Of a stretch of DNA of 45,213 nt, positions 8,659 to 17,842 are shown in pieces; the stretch's first letter is position 1; each line of letters opens with the position of its first letter. Made by a program: the position numbers and the translations under genes. The DNA comes from an uncultured Erysipelotrichaceae bacterium. Its GTDB lineage: Bacteria; Bacillota_I; Bacilli_A; RF39; UBA660. The stretch covers positions 95,598-140,810 of the forward strand of contig CACXGO010000029.1 in the NCBI GenBank assembly GCA_902767245.1, in the 5' to 3' direction. The notes below the pieces were generated by a model, which had not been told where the DNA came from, did no database searches, and was given only the letters and a program-made list of their open reading frames with translations.

Positions 8659-9098
8659 AGTTCTTCTATTACTTCTAATTGTGCTTCAACAATATTCCTA
8701 ATACGGCGTTTAAAAATATTGACATTTCGTCTTAACATAAGAGCTTCATCTTTTGTTTTTTCTGCTTTTAATAAAGACTCATTTACAATACGATTGGCAT
8801 TATTTTTAGCTTCTTCTAAAATAGTATCACGTTCTTGATAAGCCATTGTACGCATCTGGTCAGCTGTTTTCTGAGCCATATAAATTGCTTTGCTTAGTGT
8901 CTGTTCCATTTGTTGATATTGACCTATCTTTTCGCGCATTTTTTCAGTTTCTGCTAATTTTCTTTCAAGTTCCTTAATCTTTTTATCCTTTTCTTTTGAT
9001 TCATTAATTATAATGCCAACTTGATCTATTATTTCATCTAGAAACTGATTTACTTCACGCGGATTGTAGCCGTCTGGAACCCGTGTAAATTTTTCCAT
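8640..9098 (-). CDS. divIVA: Cell-pole/septum protein DivIVA
   Basis: Membrane-curvature-sensing coiled-coil protein that recruits division and wall-growth factors to septa and poles. The N-terminal lipid-binding domain is seen in FTRVPDGYNPREVNQFLDEI (residues 4-23), followed by heptad-rich coiled coil to the C-terminus. At 152 residues it is near the Bacillus length (about 164). ATG at 9098 has a GGTGATTT site. It follows sepF by 15 bases and precedes ileS, an order kept in many Bacilli. It is the last gene of the rnhB-90aa-sepF-divIVA unit. Confidence 0.93.
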   Translation of the reverse strand: MEKFTRVPDGYNPREVNQFLDEIIDQVGIIINESKEKDKKIKELERKLAETEKMREKIGQYQQMEQTLSKAIYMAQKTADQMRTMAYQERDTILEEAKNNANRIVNESLLKAEKTKDEALMLRRNVNIFKRRIRNIVEAQLEVIEELDKIEL

Positions 9099-9113
9099 AA
9101 ATCACCTTCAAAA

Positions 9114-9524
9114 TTAAATTTCTACTTTTATATCATCATTATCGTGAGTATTTTTGCTATCTTTATCTTCGGTTATTTTACCTTGAATATTTACATTATT
9201 TGGTGTACATAAAAATATTCCACCACCAATTTTTTGAATATCTCCATTAAGAGCATAAATTGTTCCACTCAAAAAATCTACTATTCTTTTTGCTTGATCA
9301 GATGTCACTCTTTTTAAATTGACAACAACAGTATGTCTTGATTTTAAATGGTCAGCAATTTGCTGAGATTCTGAATAAGCTCTTGGTTCTAACAAAATCA
9401 TTTTGCTATTGCCATCATTTTCTTGTAATACTTCCTCTGGTTTTAAATTATAATATTCATCACCATTATTAGTTGTTTTAAAATTATCATCTTCTTCAGA
9501 TGTAAACCATTTTTTTAATCCCAT
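9114..9524 (-). CDS. sepF: Cell division protein SepF
   Basis: FtsZ-binding protein that tethers the Z ring to the membrane. The N-terminal amphipathic helix [13 protein letters not shown] fits the membrane anchor. An acidic linker follows, then the SepF core ([53 protein letters not shown]). The start at 9524 is chosen because GGAGG lies 7 bases before it. A longer reading to 9569 has no ribosome site. The protein is 136 residues and ends in an acidic tail. It lies directly upstream of divIVA. Confidence 0.93.
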   Translation of the reverse strand: MGLKKWFTSEEDDNFKTTNNGDEYYNLKPEEVLQENDGNSKMILLEPRAYSESQQIADHLKSRHTVVVNLKRVTSDQAKRIVDFLSGTIYALNGDIQKIGGGIFLCTPNNVNIQGKITEDKDSKNTHDNDDIKVEI

Positions 9525-9582
9525 TATAAATCCTCCATATTCTAGATACATTTTATCACATTTATTCAAAGTTGTAAAACAA

Positions 9583-9855
9583 TTAATCCCATTTTTTCAA
9601 AAATGTTGCATTTCTTTCTAAATCCATGCTTTCCTTCTTCTCTAAAGCATTTTTCTTTTGCTCTTCCAAATCAACTTTTTCACCTGTTATATTTTCAATT
9701 TTTGATTGATATCGCTCGTCGGCAATATCTTGAAATCTAACTCTACCCAATTGTTCTTGATTAGTACCTTTTAATCTTTTTGCACTTCTTTCTTCAGCAA
9801 TTTTTTCTGCTTCTTTCAAATTTTTATTATTCAAATAATTATTCCAACCAATCAT
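9583..9855 (-). CDS. Hypothetical charged helical protein, 90 residues
   Basis: Not recognised. The protein is highly charged and mostly helical by composition (many K/E/Q), with no Cys, signal or membrane segment. Notable stretches are [15 protein letters not shown] in the middle and [11 protein letters not shown] at the end. Its ATG overlaps the rnhB stop by 4 bases (ATGA), so translation is coupled to RNase HII, and it is followed after about 58 bases by sepF. The position between rnhB and sepF gives no firm clue. Confidence 0.75.
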   Translation of the reverse strand: MIGWNNYLNNKNLKEAEKIAEERSAKRLKGTNQEQLGRVRFQDIADERYQSKIENITGEKVDLEEQKKNALEKKESMDLERNATFLKKWD

Positions 9856-10475
9856 ATTTCTTTCCTCTCTAAAATATCCTTAACTGGGCCATAAGTTAAT
9901 CTATAGCCATCAAATATTCCGTATTTATTAATTGCTTCTAGATGTTTTTTTGTTGGATATCCTTTATGAGAAGCAAATCCATATAAAGGATACTCTTTAT
10001 CTAATTCATACATCATAGCATCTCTTGTTACTTTAGCAACAACACTAGCTGCTGCAATATTAATACTCTTAGCATCACCTTTTATTATTGGCAAAACAGG
10101 GATATCTAAATTAATTTTCATAGCATCAGTTAAAACATAATCCATATTTATTTGTTTTCTTACTTCCTCAATTGCAATTGTCATTGCTTTACGACTTGCT
10201 TCTAAAATATTGATTTCATCAATTTCTTTTGCAGAAACTATTCCAATTCCATATGCAATTGCATGATCTTTTATATACGCGGCATATAAATTTCTCTTTT
10301 TTTCACTTAATTTTTTAGAATCATTTAAACCATCAAGTTTAAAATCTGGACCAAGCACACAACAAGCAGCAACTACTGGTCCAACTAAAGGACCTCGTCC
10401 TACTTCATCTGTCCCACCTATTAATTTATATCCTTCCGCTTCTAAACGATTTTCATACTCTCTTAAATCATTCAT
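9852..10475 (-). CDS. rnhB: Ribonuclease HII
   Basis: Cuts RNA in RNA-DNA hybrids and removes misincorporated ribonucleotides. The signature GGTDEVGRGPLVGPVV carries the first catalytic Asp-Glu pair. Others lie in YVLTDAM (D) and SVVAKVTRD (D). The C-terminal FASHKGYPT is typical. The start is taken at the ATG 10475, preceded by AGTGATTAAA like the ffh start. A GTG at 10484 is the alternative and adds three residues. The window also has RNase HIII (rnhC), so both types coexist. Confidence 0.95.
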   Translation of the reverse strand: MNDLREYENRLEAEGYKLIGGTDEVGRGPLVGPVVAACCVLGPDFKLDGLNDSKKLSEKKRNLYAAYIKDHAIAYGIGIVSAKEIDEINILEASRKAMTIAIEEVRKQINMDYVLTDAMKINLDIPVLPIIKGDAKSINIAAASVVAKVTRDAMMYELDKEYPLYGFASHKGYPTKKHLEAINKYGIFDGYRLTYGPVKDILERKEI

Positions 10476-10491
10476 TTTAATCACTATAATA

Positions 10492-10521
10492 ATTATAACT
10501 TTTTACTCTATTAAAAATCAA
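10492..10521 (-). promoter_or_regulatory. rnhB operon promoter
   Basis: TTGATT, 18 bases, TATAAT on the minus strand. It lies between the terminator of the leuS relic and rnhB. Confidence 0.55.
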
Positions 10522-10534
10522 GAAGTTAATAAAA

Positions 10535-10558
10535 AAAGTAAACACTTCTGTTTACTTT
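10535..10558 (-). terminator. Terminator after the leuS relic
   Basis: 10-bp stem AAAGTAAACA/TGTTTACTTT with a 4-base loop and a T run, including the TAA stop of the relic. Confidence 0.8.
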
Positions 10559-11490
10559 ACAACAATATTTATAAGTTTTTCTGGTACAATTATAACTTTA
10601 TCTATTTTTCCATCTAGATATAATTTAACATTAGTAATATTCTTGGCAATTTCTAGCATTTCTTCTTTACTAGTACTCCTATTAACAATCGTTTTGCCTC
10701 TTGTTTTTCCATTTACTTGAATAACTAATTCAAAAAACTTTTCTTTATTTTTACACTTTTTATAGGTTGGCCATTTAGACATTAAAATACTATTTTTTTG
10801 ATTTAAATATGTATTCCATATTTCTTCCGTTACAAATGGAACAATTGGATTTAATAATTTCATTAAATTAATTGCATATTCCATATTTAACTTACCTAAT
10901 TTATAGACTTCTTTAAGGAATATCATGATTTTACTTATAGCTATATTTATATTAAAGCTTTCATAATTAATTGTTACTTCATTAATCGTTTTATTATATA
11001 GTTCTTCTAATTCTAAAGTTTCTTCTAAAACAACTTTGTTTTGCTCAAAAAAATGATATAGACGATCAATAAATTTTTTGGCTCCATCTAATCCTTCCTC
11101 ATAAAAAACTTGAGTTTTATTAATTGGACCCATGAATAAAATATAAAATCTTACTGCATCTGCACCATATTCATCTATAAACTCTTTTAAATAGTTAGCA
11201 TCATTAATTTTCTTATTGGTGTCTTGATTTAAAATAATTCCAGGTATAATAGAATTACTTTCATTGTCACTAATATCAATAATTCCAAGGTTACTTAAAA
11301 TAATATTGTCACTCATAACAGTGTTTAAATTTTTATTTTCTTGCATTTTTTTAAATCGATAAATAGCATCAGATAATAAAAACTTTTTTATATGGCAAGA
11401 AATATTATCTTTAATAGATTCTTCTACTGATTTAATATTATTTTGATAGAAAAGAACCCATTTTTTCTCTACTTTTGTAAAATTATAAAT
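10552..11490 (-). pseudogene. Leucyl-tRNA synthetase relic with intact C-terminal domain
   Basis: An open frame runs from 11490 to the stop at 10552. It begins like LeuRS (YNFTKVEKKWVLFYQNN, compare YNHKEIEKKWQ). It then keeps a worn version of the HIGH-region helix (CHIKKFLLSDAIYRFKKMQ, compare GHPEGYTATDIIARYKRMQ). It then jumps after about 40 unrelated residues to the anticodon-binding and C-terminal domains. Those are well kept: YGADAVRFYILFMGP, EEGLDGAKKFIDRL, VIQVNGKTRGK, VIIVPEKLINIVV. The catalytic core, editing domain and KMSKS are gone. No ATG/GTG/TTG precedes the ATG at 11346, which lacks a ribosome site. If translated from there it gives 264 residues. It could be a pseudogene or a stand-alone tRNA-binding remnant. 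A functional leuS must lie elsewhere. Confidence 0.7.
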
Positions 11491-11836
11491 GTTGTTTCAC
11501 TTCTTTCTTCTTATAAAAATAACCTATTATAAGATAAAAAACAATTATAAAAATACCCAAGCACAAAAAAGCAACAATAAATTTAAGATAAACATTTTCA
11601 ATAAATTGCATTATGGTATATGTAATTGCGCAAATAAATGAATCAGTAAAAGCTAATATGAAAGCAAAAAGCTTTTTATTTTGATCTTTGAAAGTTAATT
11701 TAAACTTAGCACTCATTATTTTTGCAGCTCTAGAATCAAAAATTTGTGATACTTTCTTTTTGTTGAAAACAACAAATATTAAATAGAAGATAAAGACTAA
11801 TATAAATGCAATAATAAAACTTCTTATTTTATCCAT
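11483..11836 (-). CDS. Small membrane protein, 117 residues
   Basis: Function not recognised. Three hydrophobic segments are visible: near residues 5-24 (IIAFILVFIFYLIFVVF), 57-77 and 85-107. A basic loop lies between the first two, and there is a Lys-rich C-terminus. The start at 11836 is chosen for its GGAGG site 6 bases ahead. A GTG at 11869 would add eleven residues but lies in a hairpin. The last codons overlap the LeuRS relic frame. It is probably expressed from the pyk-GH31 transcript or by read-through of the hairpin in front. Confidence 0.7.
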   Translation of the reverse strand: MDKIRSFIIAFILVFIFYLIFVVFNKKKVSQIFDSRAAKIMSAKFKLTFKDQNKKLFAFILAFTDSFICAITYTIMQFIENVYLKFIVAFLCLGIFIIVFYLIIGYFYKKKEVKQHL

Positions 11837-11847
11837 TTTTTCCTCCA

Positions 11848-11879
11848 AAAAAGTAATATGATTATCCACATTACTTTTT
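11848..11879 (-). terminator. Hairpin after the GH31 gene
   Basis: 13-bp stem AAAAAGTAATGTG/CATATTACTTTTT (one G-T pair) with a 6-base loop. The T run is in the 3' arm, and the next gene's GGAGG follows at once. Confidence 0.55.
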
Positions 11880-11909
11880 AATTATAATATTATTTTTAAA
11901 TTTTAGCAA

Positions 11910-14309
11910 TTAAACTGGAGCAATATATTCAAGTAATTTTAAGAATAAATTTATAAATCTTGGTTCTAAACCGGATTTTTTTAATTTGCGCAACTCAATA
12001 CGCTTTTTACGATTATCCATATTTGAAAATACTATTTCATCAATTTTATTTTTAAGTTCTGTTTCAATTAATAAGTCAGAAATAATTCCTTCAACATCAT
12101 CATTTAAAACTCTAAAATTAGAAACTTCAATATCTTTTCCATAACATTTAATATTTATTTGTGAATTAACACTAATATTGTTTAATTCAATAACTAAATC
12201 ATAACCATCAGCATATTTTTTTATTTCACAAGGTTCTAAATTGACTTTAGCATCGATATTTACATTTTCACGAGTATTTCTTAATATTAATTTGTAATTA
12301 CGGTTAGTCATACTACTTGTAGTATTTCCTTCTTTTGGACTTATATTAATCTCATAATTATCTTTTAGATATTTATAAGTAATCTCCGTTTGAAATGAAA
12401 CATTATTCTTATAACTGTCAGAAATTCCATCATCTTCATATAAAATATAACTATTGCTATCTCCAGGGAAGAATTGAATTTCAAGATTAACTGGATTATC
12501 TAAATCATTAATATTTTCATTAATTCCCATTGGAATTATTGCTCCCGCTTTAGCAAAAACAGGATATGTTTCATCACTATAAAAAAGAACATATTTTTTA
12601 TTACCTAAAAATTTCTTACCATTATAAAAGTCATACCATATTCCTCCTGGAAGAAAGAAACGATGAACAACACGCTTCATTATTTCTTCTTTTCGGTGTA
12701 AAATTGGAGAAATAAATAACTCACTTCCTAAGAAGTATTCAAGTCGATAAAAATTGTCATCATACAAGTCTGGATATCTATAAAAAATTGGTTCAATTAA
12801 TGGTATCCCTTGACTTGAAAATTTGAAACCTTCAGTATATAAGTAAGGTACTAGTTTTTGACGACTCATCATAAAATCGCGCGCAATTACAAAAGTATGA
12901 TAATCCCATTTCCAAGGTTCTCTTTTATAAAACTTCCCTTTTGATGATCCAAGTAAGAAAATTGGACTGAAAGTTGCTAATTGAACAAACCTTAAATATA
13001 ATTCAGATTCTTCAATGCCACCACTAAATCCACCATAAGCATGCGTAGCCCAACTGATACCACGGTTAGCTAGATTTATATTGTATTCGCACATTTTTGA
13101 TAATGTCTGCCAGTCAACCTTAGAAGAACCAGTTGATATAATTGGATAGCGATGTGGAGCAATAAACGAATCATACGATAATATCAATGATCTTTTGTTA
13201 TTTATTACTTTCATATCCAAACTATGATAATGATTTAAATAGAATTTCATACTTGGGTTAGAAGGATTATCTATTCTAAAAAAATCAACATTTAAATTTG
13301 TTAATGAATGAACAAAAATTTTTAAATAGATATCTAAAAATTTAGGATTAAATATATCAAATGGAATATTACCTTTCTTATTTGCTTCAATATATTTAAC
13401 TGCTGTTTCATAGAATTGCTCATATTTTCTAATATCATCATTTGGATTTAAAGTTAAACCAAAATGAATTTTATTATTATGTAAATAACTAATCATTTTA
13501 GATGGTTCTTTAAAATTGTTTAAATCAAATGTAAAACCGGTTTTGATATTTCTTTCTTTTCCTTCAGAATTAATATGCCATTCATTATTTAAAACAATTA
13601 CTGAAATTGGAACCTTTTTATTTTGAAAACTACTTAAAAGTGAACTTAAAGTATAATCATTATAATTAAAATCTTTATACCACCAAATTCCTAATGAATA
13701 TCTTGGAACTAACGCTGGATAACCTGTTATTTTATAGTAATCTACCAAACATTGATAAAATAAATTACCATATGCAAAAACATATATATCTATATTTTCT
13801 TTTCCTTTTGTCAATGTGCCATCTTCATTAAAAACCATTAAGCCAGAATCATCTAATGTTGTAAATCCATCTGTTGAATATAAACTTTTAGTTTTCAAAA
13901 ATGTATTATTTTTATCGAATTCTCCACATGGTGAAGGATAGCTTCTAACTTCAGGATGTTTATAATACCATGTTTTATCGGTTTCAGGAACATATATTTT
14001 TAAATTTGATGTTGGGTTCAAAGGATTAGATGAAAATTTTGATTCTTTTTGATAAGATAATACAAAAAATCTAGTTTGAATTTGTAAAAATTTATCGTCA
14101 CCTTGAATATAAAATTCTGGTCTTGGTAAATTACGATACCAAACTCTTTCGCTTGGTCTATCTTCAAAATCTCCATTAGCACTATATTCTAATCTAATCA
14201 ATGATTCAGTTAAAACGGTAAAACGATATTTTTTACCTTTAATTACTGATTCACTATTTCCTTTTGAATAGTCAAGATTAAATTTAAATTGTGAACCTAA
14301 ATTATACAT
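11910..14309 (-). CDS. Glycoside hydrolase family 31-like protein lacking key active-site residues
   Basis: 799 residues, cytoplasmic (no signal), with an N-terminal beta domain, a central barrel and C-terminal beta domains as in GH31 alpha-glucosidases. Family landmarks: IVLNNEWHI, VDFFRIDNPS, HRYPI...W, ESELYLRFVQLATFSP, REPWKWD, FLPGGIWYDFYNG, YEDDG. The nucleophile position D347 is kept. The acid/base Asp expected after the Gly in the GD motif is Ser (G394-S395). Other sugar-contact positions are also changed: expected Asp is N241, the HD pair reads H423-A424, and the Arg and His of an RxH motif are L452 and G454. It is likely catalytically dead or altered. ATG at 14309 follows GGGTGAT. 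It lies 13 bases after pyk, so the two are co-transcribed. Confidence 0.85.
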   Translation of the reverse strand: MYNLGSQFKFNLDYSKGNSESVIKGKKYRFTVLTESLIRLEYSANGDFEDRPSERVWYRNLPRPEFYIQGDDKFLQIQTRFFVLSYQKESKFSSNPLNPTSNLKIYVPETDKTWYYKHPEVRSYPSPCGEFDKNNTFLKTKSLYSTDGFTTLDDSGLMVFNEDGTLTKGKENIDIYVFAYGNLFYQCLVDYYKITGYPALVPRYSLGIWWYKDFNYNDYTLSSLLSSFQNKKVPISVIVLNNEWHINSEGKERNIKTGFTFDLNNFKEPSKMISYLHNNKIHFGLTLNPNDDIRKYEQFYETAVKYIEANKKGNIPFDIFNPKFLDIYLKIFVHSLTNLNVDFFRIDNPSNPSMKFYLNHYHSLDMKVINNKRSLILSYDSFIAPHRYPIISTGSSKVDWQTLSKMCEYNINLANRGISWATHAYGGFSGGIEESELYLRFVQLATFSPIFLLGSSKGKFYKREPWKWDYHTFVIARDFMMSRQKLVPYLYTEGFKFSSQGIPLIEPIFYRYPDLYDDNFYRLEYFLGSELFISPILHRKEEIMKRVVHRFFLPGGIWYDFYNGKKFLGNKKYVLFYSDETYPVFAKAGAIIPMGINENINDLDNPVNLEIQFFPGDSNSYILYEDDGISDSYKNNVSFQTEITYKYLKDNYEINISPKEGNTTSSMTNRNYKLILRNTRENVNIDAKVNLEPCEIKKYADGYDLVIELNNISVNSQINIKCYGKDIEVSNFRVLNDDVEGIISDLLIETELKNKIDEIVFSNMDNRKKRIELRKLKKSGLEPRFINLFLKLLEYIAPV

Positions 14310-14322
14310 TGTATCACCCTTT

Positions 14323-15738
14323 TTATATTTTTGTTATTTGCATAAAATTTGTTTCAATATGATCCTTAAATGGATAACTTCCCGTTATAATTATTTTATC
14401 GTTTTCGTTTAAATCTAGTTTTTCTTTCGCCAATTTTGTTACTTTTTCCATTATTTTATCTAAACTATTTAACTCATCTATATGAATTGGAACCACTCCA
14501 AAATAAAGATTCAATGATTTTATAGTTTGAATATCTGGACTTGCAGCTAAAATCAAACATTTAGGACGAAATCTGCTTATTTTTCTGGCCGTTGCTCCAC
14601 TTAATGTTGGTGTGACAATTGCCTTAGCGTTTAAACGACTTGAAGCCTCAGCAACGCTATAAGCAATAAGACCTGTAATATTCTCTTTTTCTGTTCTATA
14701 AGCCCTATCTAAAAAATTTAAGTAGTCAATATTATCTTCAGTTGAAGCAATTATTTTTGACATCATTTTTAAAGTTTCAAGTGGATATTTTCCAATTGTT
14801 GTTTCACCGCTAAGCATTACTGCATCAGTTCCATCAAGCACCGCATTAGCAACATCACTTACTTCTGCTCTAGTTGGCCGCGCTTCAGTTGACATTGTTG
14901 CCATCATTTCAGTTGCAACAATGCTAATTTTTCCTAAAGCGTGACATTTATTAATAATCATTTTTTGAATACTTGGAACACGTTCTATTGGAACTTCAAT
15001 ACCCAAGTCTCCTCTTGCAACCATAATTCCATCACTTAAATTAATGATATCATCTAATTCATCTAAAGATTCTCGAGTTTCAATTTTACTAATTAGTTGA
15101 ATATGATTATTATTATTTTCAATCAATATATCATTTACGCATAATACATCTTCGTGATTTCTAACACTTGAAATTGCTATATAATCAATGTCTGGATTTT
15201 GACAAGCAAAAACAATATTATCATAATCATTTGGTGTTAAAAATGGAATATTATATGTTATGTTAGAAATTATTTTCCTATTTTCTCTAATCTTTCCTCC
15301 AAGATTAACATTACAAATTAAATATTCTTCGTGTTTTTCTATAACCTCTAACTCAACTGATCCATCATTTAATTTTAATAAGTTCCCTACTCTTGTTTCG
15401 TGAACAAAATTACTATAATTTGTTGAAAATTTAGTATTATCACCTACAATATGATCACGGTAAATTCGAATTTTAGAATCTTTTTTTAATTCTATTTCTT
15501 CGCTTTTTAATTTTTCAACCACAATGTTATTTCCTTGAGTATCTAACATTATTGAAACATATGTATTAAGTTCATTGTTTATTTTTTTTAATTCTTCAAT
15601 TATTTCTAAGCATTCATCTCTTTTGGTATAACTCATATTAATTCTTAATACATCTAAGCCATTTTTAACTAATTCTTTTAAGGTATCAAAATCTTTACAG
15701 CTTGGTCCGTAGGTTGCTATAATTTTTGTCTTTTCCAT
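14323..15738 (-). CDS. pyk: Pyruvate kinase
   Basis: Last ATP-forming step of glycolysis (phosphoenolpyruvate + ADP to pyruvate). Motifs: KIIATYGPSC at the N-terminus, VLRINMSY, ISKIETRESLDELDDII, the magnesium/substrate segment MVARGDLGIEVP, and the C-terminal domain start TLSGATARKISRFRP. At 471 residues it has the basic three-domain form and lacks the extra C-terminal phosphohistidine-like domain found in Bacillus. The start at 15738 is chosen because GGTGGAG lies just ahead. A GTG reading at 15747 overlaps that site. It is first gene of an operon with the GH31-like protein. Confidence 0.96.
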   Translation of the reverse strand: MEKTKIIATYGPSCKDFDTLKELVKNGLDVLRINMSYTKRDECLEIIEELKKINNELNTYVSIMLDTQGNNIVVEKLKSEEIELKKDSKIRIYRDHIVGDNTKFSTNYSNFVHETRVGNLLKLNDGSVELEVIEKHEEYLICNVNLGGKIRENRKIISNITYNIPFLTPNDYDNIVFACQNPDIDYIAISSVRNHEDVLCVNDILIENNNNHIQLISKIETRESLDELDDIINLSDGIMVARGDLGIEVPIERVPSIQKMIINKCHALGKISIVATEMMATMSTEARPTRAEVSDVANAVLDGTDAVMLSGETTIGKYPLETLKMMSKIIASTEDNIDYLNFLDRAYRTEKENITGLIAYSVAEASSRLNAKAIVTPTLSGATARKISRFRPKCLILAASPDIQTIKSLNLYFGVVPIHIDELNSLDKIMEKVTKLAKEKLDLNENDKIIITGSYPFKDHIETNFMQITKI

Positions 15739-15755
15739 ATACTCCACCTATTATA

Positions 15756-15764
15756 ATTATAACA
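15756..15764 (-). promoter_or_regulatory. Extended -10 promoter of pyk
   Basis: TGTTATAAT on the minus strand, 17 bases upstream of the ribosome site region; no clear -35. Confidence 0.45.
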
Positions 15765-15807
15765 AATATTGGTTTATTTAGATAGTATTAATTTGATTTT
15801 TCAAAAA

Positions 15808-15839
15808 AAATATTTCTAAAGAAATATTTAGAAATATTT
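15808..15839 (-). terminator. Terminator of the mraY-surface protein unit
   Basis: Stem AAATATTTCT/AGAAATATTT with T run on the minus strand, beginning at the stop codon of the surface protein gene. Confidence 0.65.
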
Positions 15840-17842
15840 TAATTTGCTATTACATATATTTTTATCATACTTTTGATTTCAATAAATTTACTAGTTGATT
15901 GTGTTGCAGTTTGACTTAGCGCAACTGAACCATTAGTTTTCTTATTAGCTGTTATAATCCAATCATAATGATCAGTAGCTACAAATGTGCTAGGATTTGC
16001 ACTGTTAACAGAAGGGCTTGAACTAGCACTAAACCAATTCTTCCAACAAGTATTATCATCAGAACCACACCAACCACCACCAGTTGTGGTTTTCCCTTGA
16101 CCACTTGCACTTGTTCTTGTAAGCTGCTTAATTGTGCCACATGCTTTTGTTAGGTATAAATTAATTCGTATTGTTTGCCCTACTTTCATTGTAATAGTTT
16201 GCCCTGGACTAATAGTCTGGCCATTAAGTTTTGCCGTAAAACCAGCTGCATTATGGCCACACCAATTAGCAATTTCACTAGTATCATTTGGATCTGGACT
16301 CCAATTGCTACTTACAACCGGTTTTTCACGAACATTGATTGTAATTGTTTTATCAATAGTACTATCTTTCACGCGAACTCTAATAGTAGCAGTTCCTATT
16401 TTTTTGCCAACAACAACATTATCATTTAATGCTATTATGTCATCACCTGATACTAATTCATAATAAAGTTCTTTTTCATTAGCATTAGAAGGTGTTATTG
16501 TAACAGGAATAGTATATGTTTCTCCAACTTGAATCTCTTTACTAGTAGGAAGTGAAATGTCTGTAATTGTAGATATTCGCTTACCTTCACAAGAAATCAT
16601 TGTCGTATTTCCGGCAACATCTTGAATTTTTACACTTGCACCTTCTAAATCCATAACATACTTGAAGGTGTTAGTTGACATTATTTCAGTATATCCATAA
16701 CTTGTATAATAACTATATCCCTTAATTCCAGTATCATCTTTGGCATTTACAAAATATGTAACTACCCCACCTTGTTGTGTTGCACTACAAGTTCCTGTTG
16801 GTGCAGTTCTTTCAATATTTTTAACTACTACTTTTTTTTCAGTATAATCGCCATATTTATCATAAATTTTAAAGGTTGTGGTGCCATTTTCCCTAACTTC
16901 ATATTCAGGATTTTCATCATATGATATTAGTCCATTTGGAAAAACTGTATGAGAATAATTAGAACCTTTTATTTTTAAAGTTATTACTACTTTATCTTTA
17001 GTTTCCTTTTCTGGAGAAACACTTGATGAAACAATTATGTTTGCATTTTTACTTATAACTGAGACTATTCTTTTTTTAGATGTTGATAATCCCTTAGAGT
17101 TCATTACAGTATAAACTATTTCATATTCACCAATTACATTTGAATTCACATTGCTTTTTTTAATAACTTTGTTAGTAATATTTCCATCTTGTTTATCTGT
17201 TGCTGTATACCCAGGTTCTACATAAGAACTTCCTTGTTTTATTATAATGTTCTCATCGCCTGTTAAAGTAATTGTTGGTGCGTCTGAACTTTCAATATCA
17301 CCAACGATAATATAACGATTAACTGTTTCTTTTAAAACACCTTTATCATATACAAGGTAAGCCATTATATAAAAACCAGGATAATTTTTATAATTAGTTT
17401 CTCTTTTAACTTCATAATTTGATTCATATCCAGGATCTACAAATGCTGTATTATTCTGAATAATTAACGGATTAGCTCCTGCTAACTCAATATATTTACC
17501 ATTTGACTTTTTCATTGAAGCACTTTTATAAGAATCACATATCAAATAAGCTTCATATTTAAAAACACCATTGTTATTTACAATATTAACTCCACTATCT
17601 TTATTACAATCATAGGTTTCCTTTACACCCATTTTTGATAAAGTAAAATAATACTGCTCTTTTACTTCAATAAAATTATTTTGAACCAAGCTTTTGGCAG
17701 TCGCCAACATACTTGTTTCTAATCGTTCATATTTACTTTTATTATTAAAAACTTTAATACCTATAAAAAAAAGTATTATTAAAACTATTAGTATAACTAC
17801 TACTTTTTTTGATACTTTTATTTTTTTGTCATCTTTATACAT
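15839..17842 (-). CDS. Membrane-anchored surface protein with Ig-like domains
   Basis: 667 residues. A short basic cytoplasmic N-terminus is followed by one membrane helix (about residues 12-31, VVVILIVLIILFFIGI), so most of the chain is outside. Two stretches share the DUF5011/HYR-type Ig pattern: FVDPGYESNYEVK (partial), and the fuller YVEPGYTATDKQDGNITNKV...GEYEIVYTVMNSKG. A Big_2-like domain follows (ISLPTSKEIQVGETYTIPVTI...GTATIRVRVKD). The last 130 residues hold Cys-rich loops (WCGHNAAG, WCGSDDNTCWKNW) of unknown type. There is no LPxTG. The start at 17842 shares its A with the mraY stop (TAATG), so translation is coupled to mraY. Role unknown; adhesion or envelope structure is an inference. 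Confidence 0.8.
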   Translation of the reverse strand: MYKDDKKIKVSKKVVVILIVLIILFFIGIKVFNNKSKYERLETSMLATAKSLVQNNFIEVKEQYYFTLSKMGVKETYDCNKDSGVNIVNNNGVFKYEAYLICDSYKSASMKKSNGKYIELAGANPLIIQNNTAFVDPGYESNYEVKRETNYKNYPGFYIMAYLVYDKGVLKETVNRYIIVGDIESSDAPTITLTGDENIIIKQGSSYVEPGYTATDKQDGNITNKVIKKSNVNSNVIGEYEIVYTVMNSKGLSTSKKRIVSVISKNANIIVSSSVSPEKETKDKVVITLKIKGSNYSHTVFPNGLISYDENPEYEVRENGTTTFKIYDKYGDYTEKKVVVKNIERTAPTGTCSATQQGGVVTYFVNAKDDTGIKGYSYYTSYGYTEIMSTNTFKYVMDLEGASVKIQDVAGNTTMISCEGKRISTITDISLPTSKEIQVGETYTIPVTITPSNANEKELYYELVSGDDIIALNDNVVVGKKIGTATIRVRVKDSTIDKTITINVREKPVVSSNWSPDPNDTSEIANWCGHNAAGFTAKLNGQTISPGQTITMKVGQTIRINLYLTKACGTIKQLTRTSASGQGKTTTGGGWCGSDDNTCWKNWFSASSSPSVNSANPSTFVATDHYDWIITANKKTNGSVALSQTATQSTSKFIEIKSMIKIYVIAN

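Noticed and set aside
10552-11346. Calling the LeuRS fragment a full, functional synthetase
   Set aside because: HIGH is degenerate and KMSKS, the catalytic fold and the editing domain are missing.
16134-16463. Long plus-strand open frames inside the surface protein gene
   Set aside because: Antisense shadows with no ribosome site; the minus-strand frame is coherent with domains.
16800-17300. Possible tandem repeat in the Ig-like region
   Set aside because: The domains are distant copies at protein level; no DNA repeat is visible.
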